Shown here piece by piece: positions 25,787-34,293 of a stretch of 38,964 bases of DNA. The notes beneath the pieces are model-generated. The model was not told the DNA's origin. It made no database searches and saw only the letters and a program-made list of their open reading frames with translations. Origin of the DNA: Flavobacteriaceae bacterium (GTDB lineage Bacteria > Bacteroidota > Bacteroidia > Flavobacteriales > Flavobacteriaceae); the NCBI GenBank assembly GCA_029248455.1, contig JAQWJH010000066.1:1-38964 (forward strand). The letters run 5' to 3'. Position 1 is the stretch's first letter. Every line of letters starts with the position of its first letter. A program made the position numbers and the translations under genes.

Positions 25787-26024
25787 TTCTATTTGATTTA
25801 ATGATTTTTAAATTTAAAATGATGTTGTCAGACTTTAAAAAAGAGTTGTAAATGTTATTTTCTAAACAACTCATAACCTGCTTATAATCCCCATAAACCT
25901 GAGTACTAAGGGGAGTTTCAATAATTTTTAAGTTTGAATTTCGTAATGATATTATGAAATCTTTAATGATTGTTTTAAAATCATCTTTTAGAGGGGTTAA
26001 TGTTAACTCAACTGAAATTTCCAT
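25764..26024 (-). CDS. Thiamine-binding-type protein (YkoF/MTH1187-like fold)
   Basis: An 86-residue protein. MEISVELTLTPL at the start and PLSTQVYGDYKQVMSCL (about 38-54) match the small thiamine-binding/UPF0045 group related to YkoF, which binds the thiamine pyrimidine moiety. It starts one base from the phosphopantetheinyl transferase stop and overlaps the transporter gene, so all are probably translated together. It may act as a cytoplasmic binding or sensing partner of the transporter. Family call is from pattern memory and is moderately sure. Confidence 0.7.
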   Translation of the reverse strand: MEISVELTLTPLKDDFKTIIKDFIISLRNSNLKIIETPLSTQVYGDYKQVMSCLENNIYNSFLKSDNIILNLKIIKSNRSDYVPDF

Positions 26025-26645
26025 TTAAATTCTTTTATTTGCTATTGAGCAAATGTATTGTGAAAAATTTGTTATTTCTACATTATAAAATTCAATTATA
26101 TCATTTTTAAAGATTTTAACTTCAGCATTATTAAATTTTTTATCAATAGATTTAACTATTATGTTGTTTTTAAAATCTATTCCTGAAAAACCAAAAGCTT
26201 TATACACGGATTCTTTAATCGTCCATATTTTAGTTACATCTATGACATTGTCATTTGTAAATAAATCTAACTCATGATCTGAAATAAATTTCTTTGTAAT
26301 ATTTAAAATTTTTGGGCGAAGTTTTTCAATATCTACGCCAATTTTTTTTGAACTAACTACCACACCACAATAATCAAATGAATGTGTAATAGAAATATAC
26401 TTATTGGATAAAATTGGCTTTCCATTTGCATTGTATGCGAGTTCTTTATTTTTAATATTCAAAATTTTTAAAAGGTTTTGAACACCCAAAAACTGTTTTC
26501 TTTGACTACATGATTTGATTTTATCTAATCTCGACTTGACAATTGAGGATAAATTAATAGTTTTTTGTAATTCAGATTCAGATTCGGTAATATTCCAAAT
26601 CAAAAGATTGCTGTTAACAATATTATGAGAATTGAATAAAGGCAT
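26025..26645 (-). CDS. 4'-phosphopantetheinyl transferase
   Basis: The enzyme moves phosphopantetheine from CoA onto carrier proteins such as acyl carrier protein. The magnesium-binding motif is GVDIEKLRPK (about 106-115), and the second signature is IWTIKESVYKAFGF (about 145-158). At 206 residues it is of the Sfp/HetI type. It lies 50 bases after rpmA and directly before the thiamine genes. An inverted repeat (CCAATA...TATTGG, 26649-26668) lies just before its ATG. Its membership of the thiamine operon may be incidental. Confidence 0.88.
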   Translation of the reverse strand: MPLFNSHNIVNSNLLIWNITESESELQKTINLSSIVKSRLDKIKSCSQRKQFLGVQNLLKILNIKNKELAYNANGKPILSNKYISITHSFDYCGVVVSSKKIGVDIEKLRPKILNITKKFISDHELDLFTNDNVIDVTKIWTIKESVYKAFGFSGIDFKNNIIVKSIDKKFNNAEVKIFKNDIIEFYNVEITNFSQYICSIANKRI

Positions 26646-26695
26646 GGTCCAATATATTAAACTATTGGGATTTTAAATAAAAAAATGATTTTTTA

Positions 26696-26956
26696 TTAAG
26701 CTTCGAATGGAACTATCGAGACGTATGACTTATTATCTTTTTTCTTGGTGAATTTAACCAAACCATCAACTCTAGCATGAAGGGTATGATCTTTACTTAC
26801 GTATACATTTTCACCAGCTTTATGAGCAGTTCCTCTCTGTCTAACAATGATATTTCCAGCAATAGCCGCTTGGCCACCAAATATTTTTACACCTAGTCTT
26901 TTCGATTCTGATTCTCTACCGTTTTTGGAACTACCTACACCTTTTTTGTGAGCCAT
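26696..26956 (-). CDS. rpmA: 50S ribosomal protein L27 (bL27)
   Basis: An 86-residue ribosomal protein near the peptidyl transferase centre. [24 protein letters not shown] and [18 protein letters not shown] are unmistakable (quoted in part of the family's core). The N-terminus starts straight at AHKKG, without the leader peptide that Firmicutes cleave. It lies 15 bases after rplU, the standard order. Confidence 0.98.
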   Translation of the reverse strand: MAHKKGVGSSKNGRESESKRLGVKIFGGQAAIAGNIIVRQRGTAHKAGENVYVSKDHTLHARVDGLVKFTKKKDNKSYVSIVPFEA

Positions 26957-26971
26957 AATATGAAAATTTAA

Positions 26972-27457
26972 TTAAGCTTTTTTTGTTGTTTTCTTAGCAG
27001 CTGGCTTCTTAGCAGCTGATTTCTTAGCAGCTGGCTTCTTAGCAGCTGGCTTCTTGGCAGCTGGCTTCTTAGCAGCTAGCTTTTTTTCAACGGCTGGCTT
27101 TGATTCTTTTACTTCTGACTTAGCGTCAGCTACAGGTTTGGCACCTTTTTCAAGAATTTTTTCAACCATAATTTCAGTTAAAAACTGACGATGTCCGTTT
27201 TTAACTTTGTAACCTTTTCTTCTTTTTTTCTTAAAAACAATCACTTTGTCGTCTTTCAAATGCTTAATAATCTTTGCTTCGACAGCAGCTCCTTTAACAG
27301 AGGGAGTGCCTAAAACAACTTTACCAGCATTATCAAGCAATAATATATTATCAAAAGTTACCTTAGAACCTTCTTTTGCATCAAGTCTATTGACAAATAT
27401 TTTTTGATTTTTCTCGACTTTAACTTGCTTTCCTCCAATTTCAACTATTGCATACAT
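26972..27457 (-). CDS. rplU: 50S ribosomal protein L21 (bL21) with Lys/Ala-rich tail
   Basis: The first 100 residues are normal L21: MYAIVEIGGKQVKVEKNQ, then KKKRRKGYKVKNGHRQ. I chose the ATG at 27457, since the ORF track's earlier start at 27487 precedes this canonical N-terminus and overlaps the promoter. Beyond the usual end is a tail of about 50 residues made of AAKKP pentapeptide repeats, resembling histone H1 tails, encoded by 15-base tandem repeats. Such tails occur in other Flavobacteriia. It is 161 residues in all and leads rpmA. Confidence 0.95.
   Translation of the reverse strand: MYAIVEIGGKQVKVEKNQKIFVNRLDAKEGSKVTFDNILLLDNAGKVVLGTPSVKGAAVEAKIIKHLKDDKVIVFKKKRRKGYKVKNGHRQFLTEIMVEKILEKGAKPVADAKSEVKESKPAVEKKLAAKKPAAKKPAAKKPAAKKSAAKKPAAKKTTKKA
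26991..27080. repeat. Six 15-bp tandem repeats encoding the AAKKP tail of L21
   Basis: Six consecutive units of the form TTCTTAGCAGCTGGC, with one to three changes each, fill 26991-27080. Each encodes one five-residue Ala/Lys/Pro repeat on the minus strand. Confidence 0.8.
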
Positions 27458-27484
27458 AATATTATTTTTAATCAAAAACGTGTG

Positions 27485-27515
27485 CAAATATACAAGTATT
27501 GACCATATATCACAA
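27485..27515 (-). promoter_or_regulatory. Promoter of rplU-rpmA
   Basis: On the minus strand TTG (27513-27515) and TATATTTG (27485-27492) are 20 bases apart, a full match to the Bacteroidota -33/-7 pattern. The leader to the rplU ATG at 27457 would be roughly 20 bases. The rest of the 27516-27654 gap shows only AT-rich sequence and the M16 promoter box. Confidence 0.6.
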
Positions 27516-27628
27516 TAATATTATAAATATCTATGACCATTGAAATTAAAACAACAGAATTTTAAAATTGATAGATAATACTTTTGTTAAAATATTATTA
27601 AAAGAATTAACGTTTATTAAATAATTAA

Positions 27629-27636
27629 TAGCTTTG
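27629..27636 (+). promoter_or_regulatory. Putative -7 box for the M16 peptidase pair
   Basis: TAGCTTTG matches TAnnTTTG, 18 bases before the ATG at 27655. No -33 TTG at the right distance. Confidence 0.35.
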
Positions 27637-27654
27637 TGCCTCTAAATTTAAATC

Positions 27655-28971
27655 ATGAAAAAATACATATTCTTTTTTTTAGTTTCAATTTTCATAACTA
27701 ATAATCTTAACTCACAAGCTGTAGAATTTGAACAATACAAGTTAGACAATGGGCTTACCGTCATTTTGCATAAAGACAATTCTGCACCTGTAATCAATAC
27801 CACATTGATGTTCCATGTCGGAGCAAAAAATGAAGAAAATGACAAAACTGGTTTTGCTCATTTTTTTGAACACCTCTTAGGTAAAGAAACCAAGAATATG
27901 AAAAGTGGAGAATGGTATAAAATACTGTCTTCAAACGGAGGAAATGGTAATGCTGCTACAAGTGTCGATTTAACATTTTATTATGCAACTATGCCCTCAA
28001 ATAGTTTACAGCTTGGTCTGTGGAGGTATTCAGAAATTATGTTACATCCGATTATTGATCAAGAAGGAATAGATATCCAAAGAGAAGCTGTTAAAGAAGA
28101 AAAAAGAATTAGAGACAATCAACCTTACAGTCGTTTTTATGAAGCATTAAAATCTAATCTTTTTAATGAGCATACTTACAAAAATCCTTTAATTGGTGTC
28201 CCTGAACATTTAGATAATGCTGTATTACAAGATTTTATTGATTTTAGAAATAATTTTTACATGCCAAGTAATGCAGTTTTTGTAGTTGCTGGAGATATTG
28301 AAATTGAAACAACAAAGAATCTAATTTCAAAATATTTTAGTGCGGTACCTGCTGCTGAAAAAAATGATATAGTAGTAATTAAAGAAGAACCAATAGTTAA
28401 AGAAATTAGAGCTGTTGAGTACGATCCAAACATACAAATTCCTGCTTTGGTTATCGGATACAGAACACCCTCAATGAAATCAAGAGAAGCCAGAGTGTTA
28501 GATTTGGTATCTACCTATCTTAGTGATGGACCAAGTTCAAAGCTTTACAAAAGAATGGTTGATAATAACAAAACAGCCTTACAAGTTTCAGCATCTAACA
28601 TTGGACACGAAGATTACAGTATGTATTACATATTATCTTTACCCTTAGGAGAAACTTCACTTGAACAATTATCTTTAGAAATTGATGAAGAAATTTTAAA
28701 AATTCAACAAAATCTAATTTCCGAGAATGATTATGAAAAGCTTCAAAATAAATTTGAAAATCAGTTTGTTAATTCAAATTCATCTGCTTCGGGAATTGGT
28801 GTTTCTCTAGCTCAATACCATACTTTGTATGGAGATGCTAATTTAATAAATTCTGAAATTGAAATTTACAGGTCTATTTCAAGAGATGAAATTAGAGATG
28901 TTGCAAAAAAATACCTTAACACTAACCAAAGATTATTTTTAGAATATCTTCCAGAAAACGAAAAAAAATAA
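27655..28971 (+). CDS. M16 zinc peptidase, catalytic subunit
   Basis: An exported peptidase of the M16 (insulysin/processing peptidase) family, 438 residues. A signal peptide (KKYIFFFLVSIFITNNLNSQ) is followed by the inverted zinc motif HxxEH as HFFEHLL (about 69-73). The third zinc ligand is a Glu in REAVKEEKR about 70 residues later. The second, inactive half-domain covers about 230-430. The next gene, 4 bases on, is a second M16 protein without the zinc motif, so the two probably form a heterodimer in the periplasm. Confidence 0.92.
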   Translation: MKKYIFFFLVSIFITNNLNSQAVEFEQYKLDNGLTVILHKDNSAPVINTTLMFHVGAKNEENDKTGFAHFFEHLLGKETKNMKSGEWYKILSSNGGNGNAATSVDLTFYYATMPSNSLQLGLWRYSEIMLHPIIDQEGIDIQREAVKEEKRIRDNQPYSRFYEALKSNLFNEHTYKNPLIGVPEHLDNAVLQDFIDFRNNFYMPSNAVFVVAGDIEIETTKNLISKYFSAVPAAEKNDIVVIKEEPIVKEIRAVEYDPNIQIPALVIGYRTPSMKSREARVLDLVSTYLSDGPSSKLYKRMVDNNKTALQVSASNIGHEDYSMYYILSLPLGETSLEQLSLEIDEEILKIQQNLISENDYEKLQNKFENQFVNSNSSASGIGVSLAQYHTLYGDANLINSEIEIYRSISRDEIRDVAKKYLNTNQRLFLEYLPENEKK

Positions 28972-28975
28972 CATC

Positions 28976-31075
28976 ATGAACAAAACATTTATAAATTTAA
29001 TTTTTTTAACCTCTTACTTAATATCTTTTGCTCAAGTAGACAGGTCCATTCCTGAATCTGGTCCAGCGCCAAAAATAAACTTTGAAGAACCTGTTTCTTT
29101 TGAATTAAAAAATGGATTAAAGGTCATGTTTATCGAAAATCGAAAACTTCCAAGAGCGTCTGTTAATTTATTAATTGATAACCCTCCAATAGTTGAAGGG
29201 AATTTAAATGGTGTAGGAATCATAACTGGTGGAATAATGGGGAAAGGAAATACTTTTCAAGATAAAGATAGTTTTAATGAAGAAGTTGATTTCATGGGTG
29301 CTAGAATGAATTTTTCGTCTCAAGGAGGGGCAGCAAGCTCACTATCAAGATATTTTGAAAGAGTTCTAACTATGTTCGCTCAAGGAGCACTTTATCCAAA
29401 CTTTTCCGAAGAAGAATTTGATCAAGAAAAAAATATTCTTTTAGATAATATAAAAAATAATGATAAAAACACTGTTTCTATTGCAAGACGAGTTGAGAAT
29501 GTTTTAGCCTATGGAGCGAATCATCCTTATGGTGAATTTACAACTATAGAATCAATGGAAAATATAAAATTAGATGATGTAACTAAATTTTATGATGATT
29601 ATTTTAAACCAAATAATGCATACTTAGTTGTCATTGGAGATTTTAATGTTAAAGACACTGAAAAGTTGGTAAAAAAACTTTTTGGTAAATGGAAAAATGA
29701 CAAAAGCCTTGAATCTAAATTTGCCAAAGGTTCTGAAAATGAAATCATAGAACCAAAAGAAGATAAAGGGCTGTCGATAAATGTTATTGACATGCCAAAT
29801 TCTGCGAATTCAGAAATAACATTTCAGAACCTTGTTAATCTAAAAAAGACTGATGATGATTATTACAGTGTGCTAATAGCAAATAGAATCTTTGGAGCTG
29901 GCCCTGAGTCTAGATTGTTTAATAATATTCGTGAAGACAAAGGATATGCTTATGGAGCTTATTCAAGTATATCGGATAATAAATACAGTAAGGCTAAGTT
30001 TAGAGCTTCAACTTCAACTAGAGCACAAGTTACAGATAGTGCTTTAGTAGAAATAATTAAAGAAATTGAAAAAATACATAAAATACCTGTTTCAAGTTTA
30101 GAATTAAAAAATGCAAAAGCTAAATATTTGGGTGAATTTGTTTTAGCAATGGAAAGACCATCAACCATTGCTAATTATGCAATTAACATTGAAAGAAATA
30201 ATCTAAACTCAGATTATTACAAAAACTTTCTATCAAATATAAATAGAGTCACAATTGAAGACGTTCGACTTGCAGCTAATAAATATTTTAAATTAAATAA
30301 TGCACAAATTGTTGTTACGGCCAAGGGAAGTGAGGTGATAGATAATATTGAAAAAGTAACTTTTAACGGAAAATCACTTCCAGTACTGTTTTTTGATAAA
30401 AAAGGAAATCAAATTGATAAGCCTATTTTTAAAAAAGAAATTAAAGATGATGTTACCGTTCAATCAATTTTTGATAATTATATAAATGCAATAGGAGGAA
30501 AAAATAAATTGAATGCTATTAAGACAATAACGACAGTTGCAAGTGTGACAATCCCTAATGCTCCATTTTCTCCTATAGCTGAATTTAAACAAAAACATCC
30601 AAACCTTAATGCTATGTCAATGACCGTTGAAGGGATGGGCACTATGATGTCTACAAGATTTGATGGAGAAAATGGCTATCTTGAACAAATGGGTCAAAAA
30701 ATTCCTTTTGAGAAAGAACAAATAGATTCTGAAAAACAAAAGAAAGGACTTTTTGAAGAAATCTATTTAAATATTAGTGAAATGAAACTGGTTAGTTTAT
30801 CAGCAATTGATGGAAAAGACTTATATAAAATAAAAGTAAATGATAAATCCTATAGATATTATGACGCTAAGACTAATTTACTTGTGATGACAGAAGAAAC
30901 AATGACTCAAGGAGGTAATGAGATGACATCAACAACAAAATTTTCAGACTACAAAGATGTAAATGGAATTTTATTTGCTTTTAAAAGAGAAATATCCACT
31001 GGACCTCAAAATATAGTGTTTAATATTTCATCCATTAAACTTAACGAGGAAATTGATGATAGTTTTTTTAATTAG
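28976..31075 (+). CDS. M16 peptidase-like non-catalytic subunit with extra C-terminal domain
   Basis: A 699-residue exported protein. Residues about 30-450 are M16-like (FELKNGLKVMFIENRKLPRA; later ARRVENVLAYGANHPYG), but at the HxxEH position it reads GGIMGKGN, so the zinc site is missing. Residues about 485-699 form an added domain beginning IFDNYINAIGGKNKLNAIK, which resembles the LolA/lipoprotein-binding type seen in many flavobacterial outer-layer proteins. It likely partners the preceding active subunit. The 3' end overlaps the opposing EamA gene by 8 bases. Confidence 0.88.
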   Translation: MNKTFINLIFLTSYLISFAQVDRSIPESGPAPKINFEEPVSFELKNGLKVMFIENRKLPRASVNLLIDNPPIVEGNLNGVGIITGGIMGKGNTFQDKDSFNEEVDFMGARMNFSSQGGAASSLSRYFERVLTMFAQGALYPNFSEEEFDQEKNILLDNIKNNDKNTVSIARRVENVLAYGANHPYGEFTTIESMENIKLDDVTKFYDDYFKPNNAYLVVIGDFNVKDTEKLVKKLFGKWKNDKSLESKFAKGSENEIIEPKEDKGLSINVIDMPNSANSEITFQNLVNLKKTDDDYYSVLIANRIFGAGPESRLFNNIREDKGYAYGAYSSISDNKYSKAKFRASTSTRAQVTDSALVEIIKEIEKIHKIPVSSLELKNAKAKYLGEFVLAMERPSTIANYAINIERNNLNSDYYKNFLSNINRVTIEDVRLAANKYFKLNNAQIVVTAKGSEVIDNIEKVTFNGKSLPVLFFDKKGNQIDKPIFKKEIKDDVTVQSIFDNYINAIGGKNKLNAIKTITTVASVTIPNAPFSPIAEFKQKHPNLNAMSMTVEGMGTMMSTRFDGENGYLEQMGQKIPFEKEQIDSEKQKKGLFEEIYLNISEMKLVSLSAIDGKDLYKIKVNDKSYRYYDAKTNLLVMTEETMTQGGNEMTSTTKFSDYKDVNGILFAFKREISTGPQNIVFNISSIKLNEEIDDSFFN

Positions 31076-31952
31076 ATCTTGATCTACGATTAGCAAAATA
31101 AACTCCAATTAGAATTACAATTGTTGCTAGTATTTGTCTAAAATTAATCGTTTCTCCGTCAAGTAACCCCCACATCACTGCCACAATCGGCAATGTATAA
31201 GTAACAGAGGAAGCAAAAACAGGAGATGCAATCTGAACGAATTTGTTAAATAATATTTTTGCAAATGCGCTCCCAAAAACTGACAAAACAATAATATAAA
31301 ATAATGCATTTTGAACCTTTGGACTCTCAATTACATTAATATTCATAAACCCAGAATAGAATAAAATAATTAAGGCTGGAGGAAGGATACATAAAAAATT
31401 TCCTAAAGCAATCGAAATAGCTGGTACATCTTGTAAATGAGCTTTCAACATATTTACTGAAGTCGCATAGCACACTGAAGCAGTAATAATAAAACCTACA
31501 AACAAGAAATTTTGATCTGGATTAATTGTTGATCCTTCATAAATAAGTAAAAAAGAACCAAAAAGACCTATAATGACACCTAAAATTTGTTTGGAATCAA
31601 TAATAAATTTATAAAATACTACTCCAATGATTAATGTTGCTAGAGGAGTCAAAGAATTTAAAATAGCAGCAACCCCACTATCTATTTCTGTTTGAGCAAA
31701 AGCAAAGAAAAAAGATGGGAAAAAAGATCCTATATACCCTGTTAAAACAATCCACTTCCATTTATCCTTCGGAATTTTTTTTAATGAGGAAAAACCCATT
31801 ATAAACAAAACTATTGTTGTAAAAATAACTCTCAAGCTTCCAAGCTGTAATGGACTTACTCCTATTAGAGTTTTCTTTATTAAAATATAAGAACTTCCCC
31901 ATATAAAGGAAAGTAAAATGAGATAAATCCATTTCTTATTATTATTAGACAT
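31068..31952 (-). CDS. EamA/DMT-family transporter
   Basis: A 294-residue inner-membrane protein with about ten helices in two EamA halves (LILLSFIWGSSYILIKK at the start; TYTLPIVAVMWGLLDGE near 255). The family exports or imports small metabolites such as amino acids; the substrate is not evident. It starts 12 bases after gldD and is probably the last gene of the ssb-gldE-gldD unit, although its role need not be linked to gliding. It converges on the M16 pair with an 8-base overlap. Confidence 0.88.
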   Translation of the reverse strand: MSNNNKKWIYLILLSFIWGSSYILIKKTLIGVSPLQLGSLRVIFTTIVLFIMGFSSLKKIPKDKWKWIVLTGYIGSFFPSFFFAFAQTEIDSGVAAILNSLTPLATLIIGVVFYKFIIDSKQILGVIIGLFGSFLLIYEGSTINPDQNFLFVGFIITASVCYATSVNMLKAHLQDVPAISIALGNFLCILPPALIILFYSGFMNINVIESPKVQNALFYIIVLSVFGSAFAKILFNKFVQIASPVFASSVTYTLPIVAVMWGLLDGETINFRQILATIVILIGVYFANRRSRSN

Positions 31953-31964
31953 AAATAAATTTAT

Positions 31965-32504
31965 TTATTTCCATTTAAAAGTCTCGATCATCTTTTTAAT
32001 ATCATTTTTAACATAGCTGATTGAGGGTAACAACGAGTCATAGTTAGGCTTAGATTTAAAATACAAAGAACCCATAATAAAGTTTGTTAATGAATCCGTC
32101 ACATAAAATTGAATGTTGGAGGGCGCGTCGCCCACAAAGGAGTAATACTGAGCATAAACATGATTTTCTGGATTATTAAACTCACTTGAGACTATTTTAG
32201 AAACATTTGAAGAATTATCTAAAATTTTTTGATCAAAATCATATTTTATTAGATCAATATTATCCATTGAAATATTTGAAATGAAGATTTGTGCGCTCAA
32301 ATTTTTATAATTAATAACGGCATTGCAATTGTTATCTAAATCTAATTTAGCTGCTGTATTGATTTTAAACATGTAGGAACAATTTTCATTGTGCGTTGCA
32401 TAAGATGGAATGTTGAACTGATGAGCGAAATATGCTTTTTTCTTTGGCAGTTCAAAGTCATCACAACCAACTAATAAAATCAAAATAAAAACAAATCTTT
32501 TCAT
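31965..32504 (-). CDS. gldD: Gliding motility lipoprotein GldD
   Basis: A 179-residue lipoprotein, with lipobox-like LILLVGCDD near residue 14. The conserved PKKKAYFAHQFN near the mature N-terminus and GDAPSNIQFYVTDSLTNFIMG (about 124, quoted in part) are characteristic of GldD. In F. johnsoniae GldD is needed for gliding and chitin use. It overlaps gldE by 4 bases, the classical gldE-gldD pair. Many non-gliding Flavobacteriia keep these genes, so motility is not proved. Confidence 0.88.
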   Translation of the reverse strand: MKRFVFILILLVGCDDFELPKKKAYFAHQFNIPSYATHNENCSYMFKINTAAKLDLDNNCNAVINYKNLSAQIFISNISMDNIDLIKYDFDQKILDNSSNVSKIVSSEFNNPENHVYAQYYSFVGDAPSNIQFYVTDSLTNFIMGSLYFKSKPNYDSLLPSISYVKNDIKKMIETFKWK

Positions 32505-33808
32505 GACTTTTTTAAAATAATTTTAATTTTTTTAATTCTTTTTCTATCAATTTCTTCAACAATAAATTTTAGATTTTTAAAAATTAATGCAGAGCCCTTT
32601 TTTGGAAAATATCCTTTTTGTTCCAAAATAAATCCAGCAAGCGTCTCAGAGTCTCCTCTTTTATTTTCAAATGCAGCTTCATCAGAGATTTTAAGAATCT
32701 TATAAAAATCTTTTAAATTAGTTTTACCATCAAAAATAAAGCTATTATCATCGATTTTAGTGTATGATAAATCTTCTTGAAAAAAATCAACATTTAACTC
32801 TCCAACAATTTCTTTTATTACATCCTCCATTGTTATTATACCAGAATTACCACCATATTCATCTACTACAATAGCTAAATGAATTTTCAATTGCTGGAAT
32901 TCTTTTAATAAATCGTCAAGTTTTTTATTTTCAGGGATAAAATAAGGCTCTCTAATTAATTTTTTCCAATCAAATTTCTTTTTATTTAAGTGAGGAAATA
33001 AATCTTTCAAATATACGATCCCAATTATTTTATCAATTTGTTTTTGGTAAACAGGTATTCTTGAAAAACCTTTTTTACGAATCTGATCTAAAAGCTGATC
33101 AAAACTTAATTCAACAGAAACTGAAAAAACATCAACTCTAGGTCTCATGATTTGTTTTGTTTCAACACTTCCAAAAGAAACAATACTTTGTAATATTTTT
33201 TGTTCATTTTTTGATGAATCGCTTTTATCTGTCAACTCTAGGGCGTCAGAAAGCTTATCAACCGATAAATTGGTAGATTTAAAAACCAATCGCCTTTGAA
33301 TGAACTCAGTCATTTTACTCATGGGAATTGTTAAAAAAAAGAAAATATATTTGTCTAAAAACTGAACTGGTAAGGCCATTTTTTTTGAAAATGATATTGG
33401 ATTTCTATTGGCATAAACTTTTGGCAATATTTCGCCAAAAAGTAAAATAAATAAAGTTATCACGCCAACCTCAATTATAAAATTTATCCAAAATGGAAAT
33501 GATTTTAAATAAAAAGCATTTCCAAAAGAGGAAAAAAGAAGAACTATTGCAATATTTATAAAATTATTTGAAACTAATAGAGCAGCTAACAATCTTCTTG
33601 GATTATTTCTCAAGCTATAAGTGATTTGTAAGTTTTTATTTTTTGAATTATTCGCTTTTTTAAGATCGGTTGAGGTTAAAGAAAAAAAAGCCACCTCAGA
33701 ACCGGAAATTAGTGCCGAACAAACTAATAATATTAGAATTAAAACAATTTTAAAAACAAATGTGTAAGAATCTAAAAAAGGTAGCAGGTAAAGTAAATTA
33801 ATAACCAA
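32501..33808 (-). CDS. gldE: Gliding motility-associated protein GldE (CNNM/CorC type)
   Basis: A 435-residue membrane protein. A DUF21 domain (about 20-190; SALISGSEVAFFSLTS) is followed by two CBS domains (about 205-330; IMRPRVDVFSV, VDEYGGNSGIITMEDV) and a CorC/HlyC domain (about 345-430). This is the layout of magnesium-efflux-like CorC proteins. Pairing with gldD marks it as GldE. The start is a TTG at 33808, 21 bases after ssb; no ATG lies before the first helix, so the exact start is a little uncertain. Confidence 0.9.
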   Translation of the reverse strand: MVINLLYLLPFLDSYTFVFKIVLILILLVCSALISGSEVAFFSLTSTDLKKANNSKNKNLQITYSLRNNPRRLLAALLVSNNFINIAIVLLFSSFGNAFYLKSFPFWINFIIEVGVITLFILLFGEILPKVYANRNPISFSKKMALPVQFLDKYIFFFLTIPMSKMTEFIQRRLVFKSTNLSVDKLSDALELTDKSDSSKNEQKILQSIVSFGSVETKQIMRPRVDVFSVSVELSFDQLLDQIRKKGFSRIPVYQKQIDKIIGIVYLKDLFPHLNKKKFDWKKLIREPYFIPENKKLDDLLKEFQQLKIHLAIVVDEYGGNSGIITMEDVIKEIVGELNVDFFQEDLSYTKIDDNSFIFDGKTNLKDFYKILKISDEAAFENKRGDSETLAGFILEQKGYFPKKGSALIFKNLKFIVEEIDRKRIKKIKIILKKS

Positions 33809-33829
33809 TATTATATTAAAAAAATTAAT

Positions 33830-34255
33830 TTAAAATGGTAAATCATCTGAATCACTGTTTTGATTTTCAGGGAGGATTTCTTTGACATCTGTCGGTGGAG
33901 AATTAGTTGTTATATCATTTTTTGTTGAAAGAAAGTTAAACTCAGAAATATGAATTTCAGTCGAATATCTTTGAATGCCATCATCAGATTGCCATTTTCT
34001 TGTTTTTATTTTTCCTTCAACATATATTTTATCTCCTTTATTTAGATATTTTTCACAAACTTCTGCGGCTTTATTTCTTACAACTACGTTGTGCCACTCG
34101 GTGTTTGAAACTTTTTCGCCTGTTGTTTTATTTGTATAACTCTCATTAGTGGCAATTGGAAATCTTCCAATACAACCACCACCATCGAAATGATGCATTT
34201 TTACTTCATCACCTAAATTACCGATTAACATTACTTTATTTAAAGATCCACTCAT
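33830..34255 (-). CDS. ssb: Single-stranded DNA-binding protein
   Basis: A 141-residue SSB. The OB fold starts with SLNKVMLIGNLGDEV and contains TEWHNVVVRNKAAEVCEKYL and GDKIYVEGKIKTRKW. A short disordered linker leads to the acidic tip DSDDLPF, the docking peptide for replication and repair proteins. In Flavobacteriia ssb commonly lies between mutY and gldE, as here. A TATATTTG box lies 16 bases upstream of the ATG. The DUF3127 protein in this window has the same DDLPF tip. Confidence 0.95.
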   Translation of the reverse strand: MSGSLNKVMLIGNLGDEVKMHHFDGGGCIGRFPIATNESYTNKTTGEKVSNTEWHNVVVRNKAAEVCEKYLNKGDKIYVEGKIKTRKWQSDDGIQRYSTEIHISEFNFLSTKNDITTNSPPTDVKEILPENQNSDSDDLPF

Positions 34256-34271
34256 ATTATTGTTTGTTAAT

Positions 34272-34279
34272 CAAATATA
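34272..34279 (-). promoter_or_regulatory. Putative -7 box for ssb-gldE-gldD
   Basis: Minus-strand TATATTTG in the 38-base gap between mutY and ssb, 16 bases before the ssb ATG. It suggests ssb has its own transcript; no -33 TTG at the expected spacing. Confidence 0.42.
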
Positions 34280-34293
34280 ACAAAAAGCAAAGA

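Noticed and set aside
26649-26668. Inverted repeat CCAATA...TATTGG before the phosphopantetheinyl transferase
   Set aside because: Only 6 bp of stem with an 8-base loop in AT-rich sequence and no T run; mentioned in the gene entry but too weak for a separate regulatory call.
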